Source: Lachnospiraceae bacterium
GTDB lineage: Bacteria > Bacillota > Clostridia > Lachnospirales > Lachnospiraceae
Assembly (NCBI GenBank): GCA_017521605.1
Contig: JAFXCD010000042.1
Location: 62,001 to 126,000 of the forward strand
DNA length: 64,000 nucleotides
Direction of reading: 5' to 3'
Below are positions 54,860 through 63,137 of the stretch, one piece after another. The notes under the pieces are model-generated. The model was not told where the DNA came from. It was given only the letters and a program-made list of their open reading frames with translations, and made no database searches. Each line of letters starts with the position of its first letter. Within the stretch, counting starts at the first letter, position 1. The position numbers and the translations under genes were made by a program.

Positions 54860-55936
54860 TTACTGCTTAAAGATCATGGGCAGGAAATCGTGGATACAGC
54901 GACGCCATACGCTCCAGTCATGTCCGCCGGGGAAGGTCTTACGTGTGATGTTTAGCGGCTTACCCTCCAACATTTTATCATCCTTTTCGAAGTTCTGGAA
55001 ATATGTATCCTCGGTACCCATGGCACGGTAGAATACCTTGAAGCTATCGTTGAACTTCTCACTATCTTCTAAAATCTCCAGATGGGGCTCCGGATTACCT
55101 CCAAAGGCCATACTCATAAAACCACTGAATACACCGGCATATCCGAACAAATCAGGGTTACTCATAGTCACAATACTGGTCTGATAGCTACCCATACTTA
55201 AGCCAGCCATAGCTCTGTGCCATTTATCTGTATAAACCGGATACTTACCTTCAATATAAGGAATCAGGTCTGCCAGAATCACTTCCGTAAATAAGCCAAA
55301 TCTTGCTTTGTTTTCCGGCGCCTGAGTCATGCCGTTAGCCATGACGATAATCATCTCTTCCATTTTCCCATCATACAAGAGTTTGTCTGCAATACGTGCA
55401 GCATGCCCCTGATAAACCCAGCCGGTTTCGTTTTCGCCATAACCGTGCTGTAAATAAAGTACCGGATACTTCTTGGCAGGGTCATAATTTGCGGGAGTAT
55501 ATACCAGACAAATCTCCAGCTTACCGGTTACGGAAGAAGGGAAATAATGCCTTGTCACTGCACCATGAGGGATATCAAAAAGGGAATCCCATTCCTCGCC
55601 GGGTACAGGTATATCCACAAAATTCATAGGGCGGCAGCAGCCGTAACCGATGGGAAGATAAGGATTCAGCACCTCATTACCATCGATTTTCAGGAAAAAG
55701 TATTTAAATCCTCTTCCCAAATCTACTCTGCCTTCCCACATTTCTTCACTTACCTTTTCCAAAGGGAAGATGTTACCGAACATGTCGAGCACTACTTCCT
55801 TTGCAAAAGGTGCTTTGATACGGATGGTAACAGTGCCATCCTCATGGATCTCATACCCCTGGTCTCCGTCTCGCCCCGGCTCTCCCTGATAAGGGTCAAA
55901 AGATACTGCTGTATCAAGTGGCCATTGTTTTTTCAT
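54860..55936 (-). CDS. Alpha/beta-hydrolase esterase with N-terminal Ig-like domain
   Basis: A 358-residue protein. Residues about 20-105 form an E-set/CBM48-like domain (VTIRIKAPFAKEVVLDMF); from about 125 an esterase-D-type alpha/beta hydrolase follows, with the nucleophile Ser in AGLSMGSYQ and the catalytic His in GGHDWSVW. This architecture is common in feruloyl and acetyl xylan esterases. No signal peptide is seen, so it may act on imported oligosaccharide esters. First gene of a two-gene operon with DUF1349. Confidence 0.88.
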   Translation of the reverse strand: MKKQWPLDTAVSFDPYQGEPGRDGDQGYEIHEDGTVTIRIKAPFAKEVVLDMFGNIFPLEKVSEEMWEGRVDLGRGFKYFFLKIDGNEVLNPYLPIGYGCCRPMNFVDIPVPGEEWDSLFDIPHGAVTRHYFPSSVTGKLEICLVYTPANYDPAKKYPVLYLQHGYGENETGWVYQGHAARIADKLLYDGKMEEMIIVMANGMTQAPENKARFGLFTEVILADLIPYIEGKYPVYTDKWHRAMAGLSMGSYQTSIVTMSNPDLFGYAGVFSGFMSMAFGGNPEPHLEILEDSEKFNDSFKVFYRAMGTEDTYFQNFEKDDKMLEGKPLNITRKTFPGGHDWSVWRRCIHDFLPMIFKQ

Positions 55937-55971
55937 TGTTGTAATCCTCCTACATTATATAGTTAATACTT

Positions 55972-56673
55972 TTATTTTTCTCTCTTCATACACTCCATGG
56001 CAAAAAGTACCCCCTCTTTATCACGTAGCATTTTTAACACTGCTTTTACATCCTCATGGCCTACTAAAGGCAGTATAATCTCTAAACCCACATGACCTGC
56101 AAGTCCACTTCTGGGTGGTACCACCATTATATTTCTGGCCAGTAATTCTTCCATCAGCCAATCAGTATACTCATTTAGTTTATCTGTACCTGTCACTTCT
56201 GCATAAAGAGTCAGTCTTCGATTCTTTTTACGTCCTCTGGCCTCCAGCTTAAATAAAATAGCGGAAGTCAATGTTACCACCAACGTCCCCAGCACTGCCC
56301 CCAGATAAAAGCCGAAACCACAGGCAATGCCGATGGCAGCAGTGGTCCAAAGACCTGCTGCTGTAGTCAGTCCCGTAATATGGTCATGCTCCTTGACCAG
56401 GATGGTACCCACACCTAAGAAACCTATGCCGGAAACCACCTGTGCGGAAATACGTAAGGGATCAGACATATTTCCCAGCTCATGCCAGGTAAATAAACCA
56501 ATCAGAGCTGTCATACAGGAACCCACACACACTAAAATGTGAGTACGAAAGCCGGCCGGCCGCTTACTCTTTTCACGCTCCATACCGATACCGCCCCCCA
56601 GCAGCATAGCCAGAAGAATCCGTACTACCACAGACACCTCATTAAACTCTGTTAACGATATACTCCAACCCAT
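55972..56673 (-). CDS. MgtC/SapB-family membrane protein
   Basis: A 233-residue protein with the MgtC hallmark LLAMLLGGGIGMEREKSKRPAGFRTH and five helices, plus a C-terminal ACT-like domain of about 80 residues. MgtC proteins affect survival at low Mg2+ and modulate ATP synthase in pathogens; their role in commensals is unclear. It ends 36 bp before the esterase gene starts. Confidence 0.92.
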   Translation of the reverse strand: MGWSISLTEFNEVSVVVRILLAMLLGGGIGMEREKSKRPAGFRTHILVCVGSCMTALIGLFTWHELGNMSDPLRISAQVVSGIGFLGVGTILVKEHDHITGLTTAAGLWTTAAIGIACGFGFYLGAVLGTLVVTLTSAILFKLEARGRKKNRRLTLYAEVTGTDKLNEYTDWLMEELLARNIMVVPPRSGLAGHVGLEIILPLVGHEDVKAVLKMLRDKEGVLFAMECMKREK

Positions 56674-56845
56674 AGAAATTCCCTCTTCCCATCTTATTTG
56701 TTATTATTTTACCATCAAACTCACTATCTGTCATTGCGGATTTACATTTTATTCTGCAAATAATCTTATTTCACACAAATTCTATTTACAAAATCCATAT
56801 ATTTCTTTATATTTAATAGTAATAACTAAAAAGAGAGAGGTAACC

Positions 56846-58969
56846 ATGGCAAATAAAATTATTAGTGTTATTTATACAGTTTTTCTTATTTTTATTTTTC
56901 TCAGTATTACAGGCGCTTCTGACTGGTTTAGTGATTTGCAGCTGAATCCTTTTGACTATGCCCGTATTACGGAGCTGGACTATCGTGCAGAAGTAGTGGA
57001 TGAACCCTTTGACGAAACCTATGTGCATGTAACAGAACGGATAACTTTCGATATTCATGCCGCTTCCCGAGCTAATGGTTTTAGGGAATTATGGCGTGAT
57101 TTACCGGAGGATGAGACAGATGGTCTCAGGGCACAGTATCAGGTACGTTCCGTAACACAAATCCTGCCGGACGGAGGACGGATTCCCTATCCAAAAAGCC
57201 CACAGCTTTACTGGGAGGATGAGGACTATGAACCCTACAATTCACGCCTGGGTCCGGGTAAATGGTTCCACAGTCCCGGACCTTACGATGAGTCCCGACG
57301 TAGGTACGAATGTGTCTTTTTCTATGTAAATGATCTGTATCGTGAAAAAGTGGTTTATGAACTGGAATATGACTTATACAATACCGTCTTAAAGTACAAC
57401 GACTGCTGTGACTTGTATTTATATCCTTACTACGGAAGTACCATTAAATATCTGGAGTCTTTTAACGGAGAAGTCCTGATTGCCGACAAAGATATGCCCT
57501 CTGAAGGTAATTATGATGTTTTTACCTACGGAACCAAAGCAGAATCCTTCCCTGTGGAAGAATCTGACCGCCTGAATCCGGGATATCATACCTTTTATTT
57601 TAATCTGGATAAGGATGATTTGAAATTCAGAACTTACAATAGCTATTTGGAATTTGAGCTGGTTGCCTATAACGAAGATTATTCCTGTTTTGCCGACAAT
57701 GCTCCTGACAATCTTTATTCCGATGAGGATGTACTGGATGAGATTTATGAAGAGCAGCAGTATTATGCCAACATTTCCAACAAATATAGGGTTTATAAAC
57801 AGATTGTTCTGGCAGCTTGTGTAGGGCTCTCCGTATTAGTGGTTTTACTTGCCAAAAAAATCATCAATGGAATTACATCAAAGCATATTTTTTATACTCA
57901 AACCGAATATCCCGAATATTACCGGGATATTCCCAGTGATTTGGATCCTAACTTTGCAGCCTTTATGGTATTCAGTAAGGATAAAAAGCCCAAGGATGAC
58001 TCCGGAGTATACTCTGCACTGCTTTTGAGTCTGGCTCGTAAGAAATATATAACCCTGTCTGAGACCCATGATGATGTACATATTAAAATATTGCAGAGAC
58101 CATATTCCGGTAATAACAATAATTCCGCTTATCTGGATCAATTATTCAATGGTAATCCCAGTGCGGATCCGGCTGCTTTTACAGTGAATGGACAATATAT
58201 CATGAATACTGACGAGGCTACGCAAATGGAACCTCTCACTCCCTGTGAAGAATTTTACTTTAATCTGTTGATTCGTCAGGCTTATGATAATAACATTTTG
58301 ATGAGTGAATTCCAGAATCGTATTATGAGTGACTATGAAAACAGCAAGAGCTTTGTGGACTCCATGAAGAATTCCATTGTAAACATAGGTATTTCAGAAA
58401 AATATTTTCAAAAAATGGCTTATGATGAGCCCAAGAAACATATTAACTCCCGTGCTAACCTCTTTTTTGTTATTGGTCTTATATTAGCTATTCCGGTGAA
58501 TTTGATTTCTTATCAGAACCGCTTGGATTTGGCCTTTGGCGGTTATACCATTTTAGCTATAGCCTGTATACTGTCCGCCTTGTACATGAAAAAAGAAGCC
58601 CGCAAATATATCTTGTTTACCTATGAAGGCGAAATGGAATATGCTAAGTGGCGTGGCTTATACAACTTCCTGAACAGTGAAACCTTGATGAACGAACGTA
58701 CCATCATTGAATTACCGGTATGGGAAAAGTATCTGGTATATGCAACAGCCTTTGGCTTATCTGAAAAGATTATCGAAGCCATTAAAATCCGTTGTCCTGA
58801 ATTTGACACACAGACAACCTATCGTAACTCCGGTTACCACAGCAGACATTTTTATCACCGCACAGGACATCGCGTACGTTCCTCCGTACGTAGCGGTTCC
58901 TCTTTCAGCAGTGCCAGCAGCTATTATGGCGGCGGCCGTGATGGTGGTGGCGGTGGTGGCGGTCACTAA
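56846..58969 (+). CDS. DUF2207 membrane protein with Gly-rich tail
   Basis: A 707-residue protein with AGAGAGG before the ATG. A signal anchor (about 5-22), an extracytoplasmic DUF2207 domain (about 40-300: ITFDIHAASRANGFRELWRDLP), a helix near 325, and two more near 540-580 are followed by a soluble segment and a Ser/Gly tail ending in GGGRDGGGGGGGH. DUF2207 proteins often neighbour LemA genes, as here, and may share a surface or stress role. Function unproven. Confidence 0.9.
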   Translation: MANKIISVIYTVFLIFIFLSITGASDWFSDLQLNPFDYARITELDYRAEVVDEPFDETYVHVTERITFDIHAASRANGFRELWRDLPEDETDGLRAQYQVRSVTQILPDGGRIPYPKSPQLYWEDEDYEPYNSRLGPGKWFHSPGPYDESRRRYECVFFYVNDLYREKVVYELEYDLYNTVLKYNDCCDLYLYPYYGSTIKYLESFNGEVLIADKDMPSEGNYDVFTYGTKAESFPVEESDRLNPGYHTFYFNLDKDDLKFRTYNSYLEFELVAYNEDYSCFADNAPDNLYSDEDVLDEIYEEQQYYANISNKYRVYKQIVLAACVGLSVLVVLLAKKIINGITSKHIFYTQTEYPEYYRDIPSDLDPNFAAFMVFSKDKKPKDDSGVYSALLLSLARKKYITLSETHDDVHIKILQRPYSGNNNNSAYLDQLFNGNPSADPAAFTVNGQYIMNTDEATQMEPLTPCEEFYFNLLIRQAYDNNILMSEFQNRIMSDYENSKSFVDSMKNSIVNIGISEKYFQKMAYDEPKKHINSRANLFFVIGLILAIPVNLISYQNRLDLAFGGYTILAIACILSALYMKKEARKYILFTYEGEMEYAKWRGLYNFLNSETLMNERTIIELPVWEKYLVYATAFGLSEKIIEAIKIRCPEFDTQTTYRNSGYHSRHFYHRTGHRVRSSVRSGSSFSSASSYYGGGRDGGGGGGGH

Positions 58970-58986
58970 AATTACACAAATACAAC

Positions 58987-59156
58987 GGGAAGCCCCTTAG
59001 TAATACCGGGCCCCCTATATATCCTATTCGGACCCGCTCTCGCTTGTGAAAGGCGTAGCAGCACTAGGCTCGAAAGTACCTCGCCAAGGGCTGACGCACT
59101 TTCAGGGTTACCTCATTAGGATATATAGGGGGCCCGGTATTACTACGGAGCTTCCC
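58987..59156 (+). ncRNA. Long structured hairpin element, copy 2 (DUF2207-LemA intergenic)
   Basis: 58987-58993 pairs with 59150-59156, and 58999-59026 pairs with 59117-59144 without a mismatch (28 bp). The apex carries the same core as copy 1 at 11341-11601: CGCTCTCGCTT on the 5' side, GAAAG.GCGT/ACGC.CTTTC, CAGC/GCTG in place of CGGC/GCCG, and ACTAGGCTCGAAA..ACCTCGCCAA. G-U pairs in GGCTC/GGGCT favour a plus-strand transcript. It lies between two convergent gene ends and could also stop transcription. Confidence 0.65.
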
Positions 59157-59161
59157 ATTTT

Positions 59162-59707
59162 TTACTCTTCTTCATATAGCAGTTCTTCTTCCTTGAAGCC
59201 AAAGATACCTGCCACCACATTGTTGGGGAACATCTGCAGCTTATTATTGTAGATGGTCACAGCATCGTTGTAGAACTGTCTGGAAAAAGCAATTTTGTCC
59301 TCTGCTTCTGCAAATTCCTCCTGTAATTGCAGGAAGTTTGCATTGCCACTGAGTCCTGTCTGAGTTCGACCCAGAGTCATCAATTGCTTCATATCCGAGG
59401 ATACCCGTGTACTCACAGCCATTTTTTCCTGTGAAGTATCCGCCAGATAATATTGCTCCCTGCCGGATGCCACATTATCCAAAAGGGTCTGTTCATGAGC
59501 CGTATAAGCTTTTAATGTGCCCAGTAGATTGGGTATTAAGTCCATCTTACGTTGTTGCTGGGTTTCCATCTGAGCATATGCATTTTTCACTGCATTCTTA
59601 CGTTTTACTAATTTATTATATGTTGCAATACCAAAAGCCGCGGTACCACCACAGGTAATCCCTAAGGCTCCCAGTAAAATGGCCACACCTGCAATAATTC
59701 CTCCCAT
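59162..59707 (-). CDS. LemA family protein
   Basis: A 181-residue protein with one N-terminal membrane helix (about 5-25) and a long helical body with the LemA signature YNKLVKRKNAVKNAYAQMETQQQRK, LIPNLLGTLKAYTAHEQ and YNNKLQMFPNNVVAGIFGF, read in pieces. Topology and function of LemA are poorly known. It converges with the DUF2207 gene, with hairpin copy 2 between them. Confidence 0.93.
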   Translation of the reverse strand: MGGIIAGVAILLGALGITCGGTAAFGIATYNKLVKRKNAVKNAYAQMETQQQRKMDLIPNLLGTLKAYTAHEQTLLDNVASGREQYYLADTSQEKMAVSTRVSSDMKQLMTLGRTQTGLSGNANFLQLQEEFAEAEDKIAFSRQFYNDAVTIYNNKLQMFPNNVVAGIFGFKEEELLYEEE

Positions 59708-59757
59708 AGAATTTCTCCTTCCGTTATGTTACAGGCATTATAGCATTTTTCAATAGA

Positions 59758-61230
59758 TTACACAATCCCAATATCCTTAACTTGCAGGTCAGCAAAATGC
59801 ACACCCATTGCCTGTTCCAACTCCTGCTTTCTAAAAGTTTTATAAATGGTGGGAGAGATATATTTCTCTGCAGAATGAATAATCTCCTTATAATCCGGTA
59901 TATCATCAGGGAAGTAAATACCACCCTTTTCCCGATTTTTCAGCATCCAGCATACGGCCGCCAAAGCGGACATTGCCACCGGAGTAATGGTGGGCGTCTG
60001 CCAGAAAGAGTCCTTTTTATGCTTGTATAAAAAGGAGGCTTCTACACGATTGCCTACCCACACAGGCTCAAAGCCTTCTCCCATAATCAACACCCCTACA
60101 TACTCTGTACCGGAATCGATTTTCTCCTGATACAAAATCTCAAACTTATTGGGATAACGATACCCTCTGATAATGGTGGTGCCATTTTCCTCTTCACAGT
60201 CCTGCGGTTTCTCCGAATCGGGATGGGGATACTCGTTTACCTTAGCCTGTTCAAAATACCGTGTGGCATATTGGCAGGGGGAATATAAAAAGAGTACTGT
60301 AGGGCGATATACTACTTTATCATTCTCTTTAACTTCCAGACTTTTGGCAATGGTAATGGTCTCCTCATGAGGTACCAGAAAGCCTTCAAAGGCTCCTCCC
60401 GGATAATAAGTCCGACCTTTCTTGTCAGCGGCCATCTTCTGAAACTCCAGGTAACCCTTCTCCCAATTCACAAAATTACACTGGTCTTCAAAATCAATTT
60501 TCTCATGCGTACCTATATTTACCGTAGCCTCACTGAGCATTTCAAACCAAAAGGAATCCGTACACCAGGTGCTGAAAAGCAGATCCTCCTGATACTCCCC
60601 TTTAACCTCCTGCAAATCGATATCGTTTACATGAATCATCTTGACATCCAGATCACGGGCCAATCCCGCAAAATTACCGGCCTTTAACAATTCCTTTTTC
60701 TGTTTATCTTTTTTAAACTGGGTATGTACAATATACTCCAGGCCCGCCTTTACAAAATGGGACACCAAGCCCGGATTGTTACCATGCTGCAATACAATGG
60801 GGTATTGGTTAGCATCCTGCCGTCCGGCATACTTTTCCTTCAAGGCATTTTTGGCCTCATTCTCCTCAAATATACAATACCAATGGTCCGGCCAGTCTGC
60901 CTCTCCGGTGTTAATGTACATAATATTTCTTTCCGCACACCAGTCAAAAATATCCTTGGTACCCACTGTATCCGCAAAATCAATCAACAAATCTCCACTG
61001 CCAAGCAGGGGTTCAAACACTTCTCGGAAATTCTCTCTGGTAACTTCCCGAACCAGGAAATTCTGTACCATACCACCCAGATTCACATAGGACTTAAATT
61101 CCCAGCTGTCCCGGGTGACCACATAATACTTGTTTTCATCGAATCTGATTTCCTTGGAAACCTTTTCAAAAAAGCTTTTGCCTACTGCGCCGAAACCAAA
61201 TTGCACAATCCGGCCATGAAACTGTATCAA
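59758..61230 (-). CDS. Homospermidine-synthase-like saccharopine dehydrogenase family enzyme
   Basis: A 490-residue enzyme with a Rossmann nucleotide loop VQFGFGAVGKSFF (about residues 9-21), and HGNNPGLVSHFVKAGL, MIHVNDIDLQ and WCTDSFWFEML that follow bacterial homospermidine synthases. Those enzymes form homospermidine from putrescine (or spermidine) with NAD. It starts 12 bp after the ATP-grasp-type gene and both likely act in one polyamine pathway. The substrate is inferred from family resemblance. Confidence 0.82.
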   Translation of the reverse strand: MIQFHGRIVQFGFGAVGKSFFEKVSKEIRFDENKYYVVTRDSWEFKSYVNLGGMVQNFLVREVTRENFREVFEPLLGSGDLLIDFADTVGTKDIFDWCAERNIMYINTGEADWPDHWYCIFEENEAKNALKEKYAGRQDANQYPIVLQHGNNPGLVSHFVKAGLEYIVHTQFKKDKQKKELLKAGNFAGLARDLDVKMIHVNDIDLQEVKGEYQEDLLFSTWCTDSFWFEMLSEATVNIGTHEKIDFEDQCNFVNWEKGYLEFQKMAADKKGRTYYPGGAFEGFLVPHEETITIAKSLEVKENDKVVYRPTVLFLYSPCQYATRYFEQAKVNEYPHPDSEKPQDCEEENGTTIIRGYRYPNKFEILYQEKIDSGTEYVGVLIMGEGFEPVWVGNRVEASFLYKHKKDSFWQTPTITPVAMSALAAVCWMLKNREKGGIYFPDDIPDYKEIIHSAEKYISPTIYKTFRKQELEQAMGVHFADLQVKDIGIV

Positions 61231-61242
61231 CTCTTATTCCTC

Positions 61243-63129
61243 TCAATCCTTGTCCTTCGGCTTCATCAGACGTAAGTTTCTGGGTGCCTCATAGCCTCTG
61301 GTCCACAAAATCTCCATACCTTTTTTTCGGTAAGGATACAAAATCTTCTTCAAATCCCCTGCAGGTTTATTACAAATCAACACTACCTTTCGGATGCCCT
61401 GCTGCCACATATACTCTGCAGAAGGTAAATCCTGGTGATACACATCCCAGCTGTTGTCAAACAGGGATTCCACCATAATATGACGCTGCAAACGATTGGT
61501 ATCTGTCAAAAAGGCCGGTGGTGCATCCTTAGGTAATTCCATACCTGCCAGCTTTTCTGCTGCCCAAAGCAACGCCATGCCTGCAGACTGGTTGTCCACG
61601 GTAGCTCTGGCTTTTTCCTGTTCCAGAGTACCATTAAAAACCGGAACGGGGCGAAAACCTTTCTTTGCCAGTCCCAATCCACGGACCACGCTTTCTCCTC
61701 CCGGCAAATCCACAATTACTGCTGTGTCCCTTGTCTCCCCATCCACACAGGTAATCTCCGGTATTGCTCTGTCAGACATACTATAGCCCTTGGTATAATG
61801 CTCTATTTCCAGAAAGGGAACCGGTCGCACCCAGTCCACCCACTTCTTTCCCACAGGCGCCCATATATCATATAGTCTGGCACCTAATGCATTGCTATTG
61901 TCCGGTAAAGATTTCCTACATCCTCCCATACCCTCTACAAGTACGGGAATATCCGCTGCATGAGAATCGATACGCGGAGAACTGCTGATGCGGGCATAGA
62001 AACCGGCATGCTTACCCTCCACAGCATAAGATCCCAGGCAAACATGGTATTCTTCCCCATCCACACCCTGCAAGGGTTTACTGATAAACCTTTTCTGAGC
62101 CAGATACTTCCGGGGATGCTTCTTCACATCCTTCATAATCTTCTTATATTCCTCACCGCGGCAGGCTTCTTTTATAGATATCTTCTCTCCCACTCTGCCA
62201 TACACCGGTTTGTACAAAAAGCCTTCCCTGCCACGAGCCGCCTTTACCTCCAGTGTTTCCGGCAGTAACTTACGCCAGGTAGCCATGGAGACTCCCTTCT
62301 GTTCCAATACATCCCATACAAAGGGAAAACGCTTAGTCTGGGCATACATAGCTACAGGATGATTGCAGGATAAGGTAATGGTATCAAAATATCCCTGCCA
62401 TCGTCTGGGACGCATCTTTATCACCCACTCCAGGGGAGTAAATCGGAAAATAGCATCCACTTTGCCCTCATTACCATCCAAAACACTATAAGCACGTTTA
62501 TCTGCAAACTGCAAATGATCTGCCGCACCATAAATCACCTTCAAACCCTGCTCCTCCAACCTGTCTCCCAGATACTGCATCACCTGCCTGTCATCGCTGT
62601 AAGAGGTGCAGTGCACCATCATAATCCGGCCCTTAGAAGGAAGCTTTTTCACCAGAGCCTTAACCATACTCTCTCCAAAGCTTACAAAATCATACTCTCC
62701 CGACAAATATTTCATGGCTTCCATAGGCATTAAAGAGCTTTCCGCAAAACCTCCGGGCACATCACTGTTTACCTCACTGACCGCCCATTCACCCTCTATA
62801 GTGGGGTGAAAATCATAACGCATCAGCCGGACATGTTGTTCCGGCTGATAGTTGGTCATCTTCTTCAATTCTCTCTTAAGCTTTTTGGAAAAAGCCAAGG
62901 GCCCTGCAAGTTCCTGATGCCTAATTAAATATTCTTCTGCTGCTCTGGTCTCTGCATCTAACTGCTCTGTAAGCGTAGCCAGCTCTTGCTGTTCATCCTT
63001 AGTCAGCACCAGTGCATACCTTGCTATGGTATTGTTGTCCACAAATTGTGGATCCCACTTGTAACAACCAAACATCAGGTTTCTTCTATATTCTTCATAA
63101 TTTTCTTTTGGTATGGGTATCAGTTTCAT
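61243..63129 (-). CDS. Glutathionylspermidine-synthase-like ATP-grasp ligase with extra C-terminal domain
   Basis: A 628-residue protein. The first 430 residues follow the GSP_synth family: RYDFHPTIEGEWAVSEVNSDVPGGFAE carries the ExNxDxP motif, and GFLYKPVYGRVGEKISI and the Lys/Glu segments after it resemble the ATP-grasp core. Glutathionylspermidine synthases join a carboxylate to a polyamine amine using ATP. The last 200 residues are an extra domain I do not recognise. No amidase domain is present. Its operon partner makes a homospermidine-like polyamine, which suggests an amide product. Confidence 0.78.
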   Translation of the reverse strand: MKLIPIPKENYEEYRRNLMFGCYKWDPQFVDNNTIARYALVLTKDEQQELATLTEQLDAETRAAEEYLIRHQELAGPLAFSKKLKRELKKMTNYQPEQHVRLMRYDFHPTIEGEWAVSEVNSDVPGGFAESSLMPMEAMKYLSGEYDFVSFGESMVKALVKKLPSKGRIMMVHCTSYSDDRQVMQYLGDRLEEQGLKVIYGAADHLQFADKRAYSVLDGNEGKVDAIFRFTPLEWVIKMRPRRWQGYFDTITLSCNHPVAMYAQTKRFPFVWDVLEQKGVSMATWRKLLPETLEVKAARGREGFLYKPVYGRVGEKISIKEACRGEEYKKIMKDVKKHPRKYLAQKRFISKPLQGVDGEEYHVCLGSYAVEGKHAGFYARISSSPRIDSHAADIPVLVEGMGGCRKSLPDNSNALGARLYDIWAPVGKKWVDWVRPVPFLEIEHYTKGYSMSDRAIPEITCVDGETRDTAVIVDLPGGESVVRGLGLAKKGFRPVPVFNGTLEQEKARATVDNQSAGMALLWAAEKLAGMELPKDAPPAFLTDTNRLQRHIMVESLFDNSWDVYHQDLPSAEYMWQQGIRKVVLICNKPAGDLKKILYPYRKKGMEILWTRGYEAPRNLRLMKPKDKD

Positions 63130-63137
63130 TGTTTATA

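Noticed and set aside
54125..54955. Long plus-strand frame of 276 codons
   Set aside because: Most of it is antisense to the DUF1349 gene, which has family motifs, a start site and operon context. Only the first part before 54240 may be a real remnant.
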